From: Cumulibacter manganitolerans
GTDB taxonomy: Bacteria > Actinomycetota > Actinomycetes > Mycobacteriales > Antricoccaceae
DNA length: 62,102 bases
Reading direction: 5' to 3'
Assembly: GCF_009602465.1 (NCBI RefSeq)
Contig: NZ_WBKP01000018.1
Span: forward strand, 1 to 62,102
The notes beneath the pieces are model-generated. The model did no database searches and had not been told where the DNA came from. It saw only the letters and a program-made list of their open reading frames with translations. This document shows positions 18,481 to 26,526 of the stretch, one piece after another. Within the stretch, counting starts at the first letter, position 1. Each line of letters opens with the position of its first letter. The translations under genes and the position numbers were made by a program.

Positions 18481-19482
18481 TCACGCGCCGTCGATCAGAT
18501 CCGCGACGGCCCGCTCGACCGCCGCGAGGTGCTTGTCGGGGTCCTTCACTCGTCGCGCGAGGGTCGGTGCGATGGTCACGCCGGCCTCGTACTGATCGAT
18601 CACCCGCGGGTCGATGTAGGACTTGCGGGCGATGGTCGGGGTGTTGCCCAGGTACGCCGACACCTCCTCGACCGCGGCCTTGATCGCCCGGTTGCGGGAG
18701 GCCTTCGTGTCCCCGGGCTCGTCGCTCTCCGCCAGCGCGGTCGCGGCGATGACGGTGGCGTGCCAGGTGCGGAAGTCCTTCGCCGTGAGATCCTCGGCGA
18801 CCATCTGCGCGATGTACTCGTTGACCGCCGCCGCGTCGAGATCGGCCCACCGGGCGGCGCCCCGGTAGGCCAGCAGCCGGTTCGAGCCGCCGCGCCGGCG
18901 GCGCATCAGGTTCAGTGACTCGATGACCACCGGGTCGCTGATCACGATCGAGTGCTCGATGCCGGACTTGCCGACGAACGAGAACAGCAGGTCGTTGCCG
19001 CGCCGCCGCACGTGGCGGCGCTCCAGGGTGGTCAGCCCGAACGAGCCGTTGGCGTCGGCGTACGCGTCGCTGCCGATCCGGAAGTAGCCGAGGTCCAGCA
19101 GCCGGGTCGCGGTGGCCGCCGCCCGCGACAGCGGCATGCCGTCGGTGGTCAGGTCCTCGATCATCCGGCTGCGCGCCCGCGCGAGGCGGCGGCCGGCGTC
19201 CTTGACGCGGTCGAACTTCAGCTCGTCACGTTGCGTGCGCCAGGCCGGGTGGTACAGGTACTGCCGCCGGCCCGCCGCGTCAGTGCCGATCGCCTGGATG
19301 TGCCCGTTCGGGTACGGGCTGATCCAGACGTCCCGCCAGGCCGGGGGGATCGCCAACGACTTGACCCGCTCGACGTCCTCCGGCGGCAGCGGCCGGCCGT
19401 GCTGGTCGCGGTAGGAGAACCCCTTGCCCGCGCGCCGGCGGCTCCAGCCGGGCGTCCGCGGGTCAACCCGTCGCAGTCTCAT
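18481..19482 (-). CDS. DNA topoisomerase IB
   Basis: 333-residue poxvirus-type enzyme that relaxes supercoils through a 3'-phosphotyrosine intermediate. All five catalytic residues can be placed: Arg135 (FRIGS), Lys172 (GKSGI), Arg238 and His241 (KDFRTWHAT), and Tyr289 (KSYIDP). The N-terminal domain GFSYRDQHGRPLPPEDVERVKSLAIPPAW split by PNGHIQAIGTDAAGRRQYLYH is also typical. Bacterial topo IB is a sporadic accessory topoisomerase, not essential. ATG start; the closest upstream gene is 74 bases away on the same strand. Confidence 0.95.
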   Translation of the reverse strand: MRLRRVDPRTPGWSRRRAGKGFSYRDQHGRPLPPEDVERVKSLAIPPAWRDVWISPYPNGHIQAIGTDAAGRRQYLYHPAWRTQRDELKFDRVKDAGRRLARARSRMIEDLTTDGMPLSRAAATATRLLDLGYFRIGSDAYADANGSFGLTTLERRHVRRRGNDLLFSFVGKSGIEHSIVISDPVVIESLNLMRRRRGGSNRLLAYRGAARWADLDAAAVNEYIAQMVAEDLTAKDFRTWHATVIAATALAESDEPGDTKASRNRAIKAAVEEVSAYLGNTPTIARKSYIDPRVIDQYEAGVTIAPTLARRVKDPDKHLAAVERAVADLIDGA

Positions 19483-19556
19483 GGGGCGACTCTAGAGCGC
19501 CGTGGCCGCGGCGGGCCCGACGACCGCCGCGGCGGCGCTGCGGTGCAGCCGTCCGG

Positions 19557-20108
19557 TCACTCCGGCGGACGGAGCGCGTAGCGCTGGACGACGTTGCCGA
19601 CGCTCGTCTGCTGGGCGCCCAGGAGGGTCAGCCGGGTCAGCGGCACCGTGCCGTCGAAGAGCCGGCGTCCCTCTCCGGCGATCACGGGGTGCGTGGTCAG
19701 CACGAGCTCGTCGACGAGCCCGCCGACGAACAGTGAACGAATCGTGTCGATGCCTCCGGCCACGGAGATCTCGCCGTCCGCGTCGGAGTCCCGCAGCCGC
19801 CGCACGTAGCCGAACGGGTCGCCGCCTGCCACCACGCTGTTCCACGGCAGCTCCCCGGCCAGCGTGCTGGAGACGACGTGCTTGCGCACGGCGTTGATCC
19901 ACCCGCCGAACGGATCGTCGGCGCCCGGCCAGTAGTCCTTCCATTCCTCCCACAGCCTGCGGCCGATCACCACATCGGTCGCCGGCGCGATGGTGTCGTC
20001 CATCAGCCGGCCCTCCTCGGGGCCGAACGCGTCGAACTGCCACAGGTGCGGGCTCTCCACCACGTCGTCGACGGAGTGGAACAGGTGGGCGGTGACCTTG
20101 CGGCTCAT
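19557..20108 (-). CDS. Dihydrofolate reductase family protein (RibD C-terminal-like)
   Basis: 183 residues. KVTAHLFHSVDDVVESP at the start and VVIGRRLWEEW, EISVAGGIDTIRSLFVGGLVDELVLTTHPVIAGEGRRLF in the body define the DHFR-like/RibD_C fold: NADPH-binding strand, Gly-Gly loop and the DEL motif. These YwjB/YyaP-like proteins are probable NADPH reductases of unknown substrate; they are not the housekeeping DHFR. ATG start with GGAAGG upstream. It is 59 bases after the GNAT gene on the same strand and may be cotranscribed with it. Confidence 0.85.
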   Translation of the reverse strand: MSRKVTAHLFHSVDDVVESPHLWQFDAFGPEEGRLMDDTIAPATDVVIGRRLWEEWKDYWPGADDPFGGWINAVRKHVVSSTLAGELPWNSVVAGGDPFGYVRRLRDSDADGEISVAGGIDTIRSLFVGGLVDELVLTTHPVIAGEGRRLFDGTVPLTRLTLLGAQQTSVGNVVQRYALRPPE

Positions 20109-20167
20109 GATGGTGCCTTCCCTCGGGTGCTGGTCTCAGAGGTGTAGACCGAGCCGGAGCCGTGAAG

Positions 20168-20731
20168 TCATCGCGGCGGGTCGCCGCCCGGCCGCGACAG
20201 GGCGTAGATCACGTGCCGGCCGTCGTGCGCGGCCGTGTCCGGCTCCATGACGAACACGCCGGGTATGCGGGTGAAGCCGGCGCGCTGCAGCGCGCGCCAG
20301 GACCGGGTGTTGTCCGCGTGCACCGGCACGAGAATCCGCGACGCCCCGGCGTCGGTGGACCACACCTCGTCGCACGCGGCGCGGATCATCGCGGTGCCCA
20401 GGCCGCGGCCGACGGCGTCCGTCTCGCCGATGAGGTAGTCCATGCTCCACGACCCCGGCGGCAGGTCGACGTTCGCCGCGGCGAACGTCTCGACATAGTC
20501 GGTGTAGTCGTCGATGCGGTACCGGAAGATCAACCCGATCGGCTTCGCGTCCACCTCGAAGATCCGGTAGACGGTTGCGCCGTCCTCCCGCACCTCCTGC
20601 TCGATGTCGGCGAGCTCCCCGGCCGGGTCGTCGCTCCACCACTCGGCCACCCGCGGGTCGCGCATCCACCTCTCCACCATCGGAAGGTCGTCGAGGGTGA
20701 GCGGGCGCAGACCGACCGAACGATCTCGCAT
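20168..20731 (-). CDS. GNAT acetyltransferase resembling aminoglycoside 6'-N-acetyltransferases
   Basis: 187 residues. Begins VGLRPLTLDDLPMVERWMRDPRVAEWW and contains SMDYLIGETDAVGRGLGTAMIRA (acetyl-CoA loop), then PVHADNTRSWRALQRAGF, the layout of AAC(6')-Ib/IIc-type enzymes and of siderophore-type acetyltransferases. A chromosomal actinobacterial homologue may acetylate aminoglycosides weakly or act on another amine; resistance cannot be claimed. Excellent ribosome site GGAAGGAGGAG before the ATG. Divergent from the Zn-dehydrogenase with 163 bases between starts. Confidence 0.85.
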   Translation of the reverse strand: MRDRSVGLRPLTLDDLPMVERWMRDPRVAEWWSDDPAGELADIEQEVREDGATVYRIFEVDAKPIGLIFRYRIDDYTDYVETFAAANVDLPPGSWSMDYLIGETDAVGRGLGTAMIRAACDEVWSTDAGASRILVPVHADNTRSWRALQRAGFTRIPGVFVMEPDTAAHDGRHVIYALSRPGGDPPR

Positions 20732-20894
20732 GCCTCCTCCTTCCAGGTCGCGGCAGCACGGCGTGACCTCACACTATTCCCCGAGGGGCGAGGCGCGGGC
20801 GATCGTCCGCCGTCACCTCGCGAAGCTCTTGGGATCGTCGGTCCGGCCGCTTACGCTGAGGTCACGCCGCCGTCGCCGCCCGAGGAGATCGCTG

Positions 20895-21929
20895 ATGAAA
20901 GCCTGCCAGTACGTCGAGATCGGCCGCCCGCCGCAGGTCGTCGAGGTCGACAAGCCGACCCCGGGGCCCGGCGAGGTGCTGCTGCGGGTCACCGCCTCCG
21001 GCGCCTGCCACTCCGACGAGTTCATCATGTCGCTGCCGGAGAGCCGGTACGTGTACGGCCTCCCGCTCACCCTCGGGCACGAGGGCGCCGGCGTGGTCGC
21101 CGAGCTCGGCGAGGGCGCGACCGGCGTCGAGATCGGCGAATCGGTCGCGGTGTACGGGCCGTGGGGATGCGGCGTGTGCCACGCCTGCGCGCAGGGCAAG
21201 GAGAACTACTGCCGGTACGCCGCCGAGCGCGGCATCCGCCCACCCGGGCTCGGCGCGCCCGGCTCGATGGCCGAGTACATGATCGTCGACAGCCCGCGGC
21301 ACCTCGTCCCCCTGGGCGACCTCGACCCGGTGGCCACCGTCGCCCTCACCGATGCCGGGCTCACGCCGTACCACGCCATCAAGCCCACGCTGCCCAAGCT
21401 GCTCCCCGGCACCGTGGCCGTGGTCATCGGCGCCGGCGGCCTGGGGCACATGGGCGTGCAGATCCTCAAGGCGCTCACCGCGGCGACGGTGATCGCCCTC
21501 GACCCCAAGGAACCCGCCCGGCAGCTGGCGCTGGACGTCGGCGCGGACCACGCGCTGCCGTCGGACGAGTCGTCCATCGAGCAGATCCGGTCTCTCTCGG
21601 GAGGCCGGGGCGCGACCGCGGTCTTCGACTTCGTGGGCATCGAGACGACCACGGCGCTCGCGGCGAGGATGGTGCACCCCGAGTCGGACATCGTGGTGGT
21701 CGGCGTCGGGGCGGGCGCCGTCCCGGTCGGCTTCTTCACCCTCCCCTTCGAGGTGCGGGTGTGGGCGCCGTACTGGGGCTCGCGCAGCGAGCTCGAGGAG
21801 GTCCTCGAGCTGGCGCGGTCCGGGGCGATCCACGTCGAGACCGAGACGTTCGGCCTCGACGACGCGCCCACCGTGTACGAGCGGATGCACGCCGGGACGA
21901 TTCGCGGGCGCGGCATCGTCGTGCCGTAA
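20895..21929 (+). CDS. Zinc-binding alcohol dehydrogenase
   Basis: 344-residue MDR enzyme. Catalytic zinc site ASGACHSDE and GHEGAGVV; structural-zinc cysteines in CGVCHACAQGKENYC; Rossmann loop VIGAGGLGHMGVQ. It resembles NAD-dependent alcohol dehydrogenases such as the propanol-preferring type. The frame is open far upstream, but ATG 20895 after GAGGAG begins at the conserved KACQYVEIG strand. No operon partner is obvious: the SDR gene lies 102 bases downstream behind a small hairpin. Confidence 0.9.
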   Translation: MKACQYVEIGRPPQVVEVDKPTPGPGEVLLRVTASGACHSDEFIMSLPESRYVYGLPLTLGHEGAGVVAELGEGATGVEIGESVAVYGPWGCGVCHACAQGKENYCRYAAERGIRPPGLGAPGSMAEYMIVDSPRHLVPLGDLDPVATVALTDAGLTPYHAIKPTLPKLLPGTVAVVIGAGGLGHMGVQILKALTAATVIALDPKEPARQLALDVGADHALPSDESSIEQIRSLSGGRGATAVFDFVGIETTTALAARMVHPESDIVVVGVGAGAVPVGFFTLPFEVRVWAPYWGSRSELEEVLELARSGAIHVETETFGLDDAPTVYERMHAGTIRGRGIVVP

Positions 21930-21930
21930 C

Positions 21931-21946
21931 GGGCGCTGCGGCGCCC
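21931..21946 (+). terminator. Short GC hairpin after the dehydrogenase gene
   Basis: GGGCGC-TGCG-GCGCCC directly after the stop codon. Six base pairs, no T-tract; weak terminator at best. Confidence 0.35.
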
Positions 21947-22031
21947 GGCGCGGCGTCGCCGGGTTTGCCGCGAGGGTCGCCGGGATGCTAGGACCGAGGT
22001 GCCCGATCACCTAGCTGAGAATGAGGACCGC

Positions 22032-22805
22032 ATGCCCGTCACCCCGTCGTTTCGGATGGACAACAAGATCGCCGTCGTGACGGGAGGGAGTCGGGGCCTC
22101 GGCCGCGAGATGGCGTTCGCCTTCGCCGAGAACGGCGCGAGCGTCGTGGTGGCGAGCCGCAAGGCCGAGAGCTGCCGCGAGACCGCCGCGGAGATCACGG
22201 CCGCGACCGGCGCCCGCGCGATCGGGGTCGGCTGCCACGTCGGCAGCTGGACGGACTGCGACCGCCTCGTGGAGACCGTGCTCGAGGAGTTCGGCCGGGT
22301 CGACGTCCTGGTCAACAACGCCGGCATGTCCCCGCTGTACGACCGGCTCTCGGGGATCTCCGAGGAGCTCTACGACAAGGTGCTCGACGTAAACCTCAAG
22401 GGACCGTTCCGCCTCGCGTCGCTGCTCGGTGAGCGGATGGCCGAGGGGGACGGCGGCGCCATCATCAACGTCTCGAGCACCGGCGCGGTGGCGCCTCGCG
22501 GCGACATCGTCCCCTACGCGATGGCCAAGGCCGGGCTCAACGCGATGACCCTCGGGCTGGCCCGGGCGTTCGCGCCGACGGTCCGGGTCAACGGCATCAT
22601 GCCGGGCCCGTTCCTGACCGACATCTCGCACGCCTGGGACATGGAGGCCTTCAACGAGCGGGCCCGCACGAGCATCCCGCTGCAGCGCGGCGGCGAGCCC
22701 AACGAGATCGTCGGCGCCGCGCTCTACCTGGCCAGCGACGCGTCGTCGTACACCACGGGGACGATCATCAAGGTCGACGGCGGGTCCGCGTACGGCGCAC
22801 ACTGA
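22032..22805 (+). CDS. Short-chain dehydrogenase/reductase (FabG-like)
   Basis: 257 residues. Classical SDR with cofactor motif VTGGSRGLGRE, NNAG structural motif, catalytic Ser in NVSSTGAV, YxxxK as YAMAKAG, and the C-terminal TTGTIIKVDGGSAYG. An Arg/Ser at the end of strand 2 (ASRKAES) favours NADP. Similar enzymes reduce 3-oxoacyl groups or oxidise alcohols; substrate unknown. ATG 22032 preferred; upstream in-frame starts at 21999 and 22021 add only a few residues. Confidence 0.9.
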   Translation: MPVTPSFRMDNKIAVVTGGSRGLGREMAFAFAENGASVVVASRKAESCRETAAEITAATGARAIGVGCHVGSWTDCDRLVETVLEEFGRVDVLVNNAGMSPLYDRLSGISEELYDKVLDVNLKGPFRLASLLGERMAEGDGGAIINVSSTGAVAPRGDIVPYAMAKAGLNAMTLGLARAFAPTVRVNGIMPGPFLTDISHAWDMEAFNERARTSIPLQRGGEPNEIVGAALYLASDASSYTTGTIIKVDGGSAYGAH

Positions 22806-22856
22806 CCCCGGCGCGGTACCGGTCGGCCCGCCGGTCACGAGCAACCCTCCCGCGGG

Positions 22857-22883
22857 TGTCGAGAACGGCGGGCCGGCTCCGTC
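22857..22883 (+). promoter_or_regulatory. Candidate ECF42-type promoter (TGTCGA-N17-CGTC)
   Basis: TGTCGA at 22857-22862 and CGTC at 22880-22883 with a 17-base spacer match the promoter described for Streptomyces ECF42 sigma factors (TGTCGA / CGA/TC, as I recall it). It lies 50 bases before the YCII gene that pairs with an ECF42 sigma gene, so autoregulation is likely. Confidence 0.55.
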
Positions 22884-22932
22884 CCGGTAGTGGATGGGGC
22901 CACCGGGGCCGCACCGAGCGAGGAGAACCACG

Positions 22933-23340
22933 ATGACCAAGTACCTGATGCTCAAGCACTACCAGGGCGGGCGGCCGTGCCTGAACGACGTCCCGATGGA
23001 CCAGTGGGCGCCCGGGGAGTTCGACCGGCACGTGCAGTACATGCGCGACCTGGCCGACAGGCTGACCGCCTCCGGCGAGTTCGTGAGCGCCGACGCGCTC
23101 GCGCCGGACGGCGAGTGGGTGCGGTGGGACGGCGACGGCAAGCCGCCGGTGACGGACGGCCCGTTCGCGGAGACGAAGGACCTGATCGCCGGCTGGATGA
23201 TGATCGACGTGGACAGCCTCGAGCGGGCCCGGGAGATCGCCGCGGAGCTGTCGGCGGCGCCCGGCGCGGGCGGCAAGCCGCTGGGGGAGTGGCTCGAGCT
23301 GCGCCCGCTGATGGACGCCCCGCCGACGGTGACGGAGTGA
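22933..23340 (+). CDS. YCII-related (DGPF) protein
   Basis: 135 residues with the eponymous motif VTDGPFAETKDLIAGW and an N-terminal KYLMLKHYQGG strand, the dimeric alpha-beta barrel of YCII/DGPF proteins. Biochemical role unknown. Genes of this family are characteristically linked to ECF42 sigma factors, and here the sigma gene starts 4 bases after the stop, so the two are cotranscribed. GAGGAG lies before the ATG; a candidate ECF42 promoter is 50 bases upstream. Confidence 0.92.
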   Translation: MTKYLMLKHYQGGRPCLNDVPMDQWAPGEFDRHVQYMRDLADRLTASGEFVSADALAPDGEWVRWDGDGKPPVTDGPFAETKDLIAGWMMIDVDSLERAREIAAELSAAPGAGGKPLGEWLELRPLMDAPPTVTE

Positions 23341-23344
23341 GGCG

Positions 23345-24487
23345 GTGGAGCAGGCCGCGCTGCGCGAGCTGATCCCCGCGGTGCTCGGCGTCCTCGTCCG
23401 GCGCGGCGCGGATTTCGCGTCGGCCGAGGATGCCGTGCAGGCGGCGCTCGTGCGCGCGCTGGAGACCTGGGACGGCGATCCGCCGCGCGACCCGAGGGCG
23501 TGGCTGGTGACCGTGGCGTGGCGGCGGTTCCTGGACCAGGTGCGCAGCGACGACGCGCGCCGATCGCGCGAGGAGCGCGTGGCGGCCGAGCCGGCGGCCG
23601 GGCCCGTGCGCGACGCGGACGACACTCTTCAGCTGTACTTCCGATGTGCGCACCCGGCGCTGACACGCAGCGCCGCCACGGCACTGACGCTGCGTGCGCT
23701 CGGCGGTCTGACGACCCAGCAGATCGCCGAGGCGTACCTCGTGCCGCAGGCGACCGTCGCGCAGCGCATCAGCCGGGCCAAGCGCCGGATCGCCGATCTG
23801 CCGCTCGACGGCGCGAGCGATCTGTCGACGGTCCTGGAGGTGCTGTACCTGCTGTTCAACGAGGGCTACAGCGGGCAGATCGACCTCGCGCAGGAGGCGA
23901 TCCGGCTGGCCCGCCAGCTCGCCGCGCTCACCGACGCGCCGGAGGTCGGCGGCCTGCTGGCGCTCATGCTGCTGCACCACGCCCGCCGGCCCTCGCGCAC
24001 CGGCGCGGACGGCCGGCTGATCCCGCTCGCCGAGCAGGACCGGTCGCGGTGGAGCACCGCCGCCATCGCCGAGGGCGTGCGCATCCTGCAGTCGGCGCTG
24101 GCGCGCGATCGCCTCGGGCCGTACCAGGCGCAGGCGGCGATCGCGGCTCTGCACGCCGACGCGCCGACGGCCGCCGAGACCGACTGGGTGCAGATCGTCG
24201 GCTGGTACGACGAGCTGCTCGCCCTCACCGGATCGCCCGTCGTCCGCCTCAACCGCGCGGTGGCCGTCGGCGAGGCGGACGGCGCCCGCGCGGGACTGGC
24301 GGCGCTGGCCGAGGTCGACCCGGCGGTGCCCCGGCACACCGCCGTCGCGGCGTACCTGCAGGAGATGGCCGGCGACACCGCCCGAGCGCGGGCGCTCTAC
24401 GTCGAGGCGGCCCGCCGGGCGACCAACCGGGCGGAGCGGGACCACCTGACCCGCCAGGCCATCCGGCTGCGCGCCGCCCGAGGCTGA
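23345..24487 (+). CDS. ECF sigma factor, group ECF42, with C-terminal extension
   Basis: 380 residues. Sigma-2 region about 5-75 (SAEDAVQAALVRALETW, DPRAWLVTVAWRRFLDQVR), sigma-4 about 105-165 (LTTQQIAEAYLVPQATVAQRISRAKRRI), then a 200-residue C-terminal extension with STVLEVLYLLFNEGYSG and TPR-like helices ending at GRAGLAALAEVDPAVPRHTAVAAYL-like repeats. This arrangement and the upstream DGPF gene define ECF42, which lacks an anti-sigma factor; the extension itself is thought to control activity. GTG start 4 bases after the YCII stop. No anti-sigma gene follows: the next 388 bases are repeats. Confidence 0.92.
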   Translation: MEQAALRELIPAVLGVLVRRGADFASAEDAVQAALVRALETWDGDPPRDPRAWLVTVAWRRFLDQVRSDDARRSREERVAAEPAAGPVRDADDTLQLYFRCAHPALTRSAATALTLRALGGLTTQQIAEAYLVPQATVAQRISRAKRRIADLPLDGASDLSTVLEVLYLLFNEGYSGQIDLAQEAIRLARQLAALTDAPEVGGLLALMLLHHARRPSRTGADGRLIPLAEQDRSRWSTAAIAEGVRILQSALARDRLGPYQAQAAIAALHADAPTAAETDWVQIVGWYDELLALTGSPVVRLNRAVAVGEADGARAGLAALAEVDPAVPRHTAVAAYLQEMAGDTARARALYVEAARRATNRAERDHLTRQAIRLRAARG

Positions 24488-24875
24488 ACGCTGCACGGTT
24501 GCGCGCGGCCGGAGGCTGAGGCCCACAGGCCGAGGCTGGCGGTGACCCACCGACCATGACGGCCCCCGACGTCTCGACGTCGCTCGTTCCTCGCTCGCTC
24601 GACGACCGTGGGGGCACCTCCCCCGCTCGCGGCTCGCGGTGTGCTCTCCCACGGTCGTCGAGCGAGCCGGAGCCGCTAGGCGCAGGCGACGTCGAGACGC
24701 AGCGCCATCCCGTGGGGACGTCTCTCCCGCTCGCCGCCGCGGGGGTGCCCTCCCGCGATTGCGCTGGAGCGAGCGCGGGGTGCTCTCCCACGGTCGTCGA
24801 GCGAGCCGGAGCCGCTAGGCGCAGGCGACGTCGAGACGTCGGGAGATCGAGGCGTCGAGATGGATCGCCAGTGGG
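24488..24875. repeat. Gene-free 388-base gap filled with palindromic intergenic repeats
   Basis: Holds one leftward copy (24570-24610, 41 bases) and two identical rightward 50-base copies (24650-24699 and 24789-24838) of the GGTCGTCGAGCGAG...GACGTCGAGACG repeat. The rightward copies extend to a 59-base perfect direct repeat (24641-24699 and 24780-24838). The first two copies face each other and could pair. No credible coding sequence is present. Confidence 0.85.
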
Positions 24876-25298
24876 TCAGCCGAGGCCGGCGGTGACCTCG
24901 ATGTTGCCGCGGGTGGCCTTGGAGTACGGGCAGAACTGGTGCGCCTTGGCCACGAGCTCCTCGGCCTTCGCCCGCTCCACGCCGGGGATCGAGGCGGTGA
25001 TCTCGACGGCGAGACCGAAGCCGGTGTCGGTCTTGCCGAAGGTCACGTCGGCCGTCACGGTCGACTCGCTGGTGTCGATGCCCTCCTGCCGGGCCACGGC
25101 GTTCAGCGCCCCGCTGAAGCACGCCGCGTAGCCGGCCGCGAACAGCGTCTCGGGATTGGCTTTCGGGTTCCTGGTCGACCCCGGCTTGCCCAGCGGCAGG
25201 TCGACGACGCCGTCCTCGCTGCGCACGGTGCCTTGGCGACCGCCCTTTGCGGTGGCCGCGATCGTGTACGCCACTTCGGTGACTTTCTCGAGGGGCAT
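24876..25298 (-). CDS. Organic hydroperoxide resistance protein (Ohr/OsmC family)
   Basis: 140 residues. Ohr reduces organic and lipid hydroperoxides using two cysteines, visible here as Cys60 (FAAGYAACFSGA) and Cys123 (AHQFCPYSKATRGN); the GxVxSEDGxVDLPLGKPG segment is also typical. Length equals the Ohr norm. ATG 25298 follows AGGAAGG; the open frame upstream to 25409 is not conserved. Divergent from a CDF metal exporter (103 bases between starts); no OhrR-type regulator is adjacent. Confidence 0.93.
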   Translation of the reverse strand: MPLEKVTEVAYTIAATAKGGRQGTVRSEDGVVDLPLGKPGSTRNPKANPETLFAAGYAACFSGALNAVARQEGIDTSESTVTADVTFGKTDTGFGLAVEITASIPGVERAKAEELVAKAHQFCPYSKATRGNIEVTAGLG

Positions 25299-25401
25299 GC
25301 GATTGCCTTCCTGGTCGATGCCGGTCCCGCGGGCGCCGACCGGTCGTCGTCCACGGTAGCCAGCCCGCGGGCGGCATGAGTGAGGGATCATTGATCTCGC
25401 C

Positions 25402-26406
25402 ATGAACACTCCTGAGCAGCACCTGCCGGCGCGGGACGCGGACGCGCCGCTGTGCGCCGGTGCCCACGCCGACCCGCTGGTCCGCGCGCCCGCGCACCGC
25501 CACGCGCACGGCGTGAGCAGCGCGGCCGACCGCCGCTACCTCACCTGGGCACTGCTGCTGCTGGGCGCCTTCATGATCGCCGAGGTGATCGTCGCGATCG
25601 TCTCGGGATCCCTGGCGCTGCTGTCGGACGCCGGCCACATGCTCTCGGACGTCGGCGCCATCGCGGTGGCGCTCGGGGCGATGCGGCTGGCCGCGCGACC
25701 GGCGTCCGGGGCCTGGACCTTCGGCTGGAAACGGGCGGAGATCCTGTCGGCAGCCGGCAACGGCATCACCCTGCTGGTGGTCGCCGGCATCATCGCGGTG
25801 GAGGCGGTCCGCCGGCTGATCAGGCCGCCGGAGGTACACGGCTCGGCGGTGCTCGTCGTCGCGCTGATCGGCATCGCGATCAATCTCCTGGTCGCCTGGC
25901 TGCTCGCCCGCGCGAACCGGTCGAGCCTGAACGTCGAGGGCGCCTACCAGCACATCATCACCGACCTCTACGGGTTCATCGCGACCCTCGTCGCGGGCGT
26001 GGTGATGCTGGTGACCGGGTGGACGCGCGCCGACTCGCTCGCCTCCCTCGTCGTGGTGGCGCTCATGCTGCACGCCGGGTGGCGGTTGCTGCGCGACTCC
26101 GGGCGGGTGCTGCTGGAGGGCGCTCCGCCGGGCACCAGCCCCGAGGAGATCCGCGCGCACCTGCTGCAGGTCGAGCACGTCCACGACGTCCACGACCTGC
26201 ACGTGTGGACCGTGACCTCCGACCTGCCGACCCTGTCGGCGCACGTCGTCGTCGACGACTCGTGCTTCAGCGACGGCCACGCGCCGCGGCTGCTCGACGA
26301 GGTCCAGGCCTGCCTGCGCGGCCACTTCGACGTCGAGCACTCGACCTTCCAGCTGGAGCCGGCCAGCCACGCCGCCCACGAGGACGGCGTGCACGGCCTC
26401 GGCTAG
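25402..26406 (+). CDS. Cation diffusion facilitator (CzcD-like) metal exporter
   Basis: 334 residues. His-rich N-terminus (APAHRHAHG), six membrane helices between about residues 47 and 235, zinc site HxxxD in helix 2 (SDAGHMLSD) and in helix 5 (YQHIITDLYG), and a cytoplasmic C-terminal domain with HVHDVHDLHVWTVTSDLPTLSAHVVV typical of Zn/Co/Cd exporters. Exports divalent metal by proton antiport. Single gene; followed by a concentric nested palindrome. Confidence 0.93.
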   Translation: MNTPEQHLPARDADAPLCAGAHADPLVRAPAHRHAHGVSSAADRRYLTWALLLLGAFMIAEVIVAIVSGSLALLSDAGHMLSDVGAIAVALGAMRLAARPASGAWTFGWKRAEILSAAGNGITLLVVAGIIAVEAVRRLIRPPEVHGSAVLVVALIGIAINLLVAWLLARANRSSLNVEGAYQHIITDLYGFIATLVAGVVMLVTGWTRADSLASLVVVALMLHAGWRLLRDSGRVLLEGAPPGTSPEEIRAHLLQVEHVHDVHDLHVWTVTSDLPTLSAHVVVDDSCFSDGHAPRLLDEVQACLRGHFDVEHSTFQLEPASHAAHEDGVHGLG

Positions 26407-26412
26407 CAGCGG

Positions 26413-26472
26413 AAGCGGGCTTCGGTGCCGAAAGCGGGGAAGCTTCCCCGCTCTGGCCCACGAAGCCCGCTT
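26413..26472. terminator. Concentric nested palindrome after the CDF gene
   Basis: Outer 12-base arms AAGCGGGCTTCG (26413-26424) and CGAAGCCCGCTT (26461-26472) surround a perfect 20-base palindrome AGCGGGGAAGCTTCCCCGCT (26433-26452); both centre exactly on 26442.5. It probably ends CDF transcription, but has the same unusual design as the element at 6529-6585. Confidence 0.55.
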
Positions 26473-26482
26473 TCCGGCGGCC

Positions 26483-26494
26483 GAGGTCGACCTC
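26483..26494. promoter_or_regulatory. 12-base palindrome before the alkylation-repair operon
   Basis: GAGGTCGACCTC is perfectly symmetric and lies 33 bases before the sigma gene start. CGTC at 26514-26517, 10 bases before the ATG, would suit an ECF -10 element. Both are suggestive only. Confidence 0.3.
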
Positions 26495-26526
26495 ACGTTT
26501 CCGCCGCGCGCCGCGTCTACCGTGTG

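Noticed and set aside
20168-20731. Acquired aminoglycoside-resistance gene
   Set aside because: It looks like a chromosomal GNAT with host-like composition, no mobile element nearby; resemblance to AAC(6') does not show resistance.
24488-24875. CRISPR array
   Set aside because: Copies are palindromic, vary in direction and length, and are not separated by uniform unique spacers; no cas genes.
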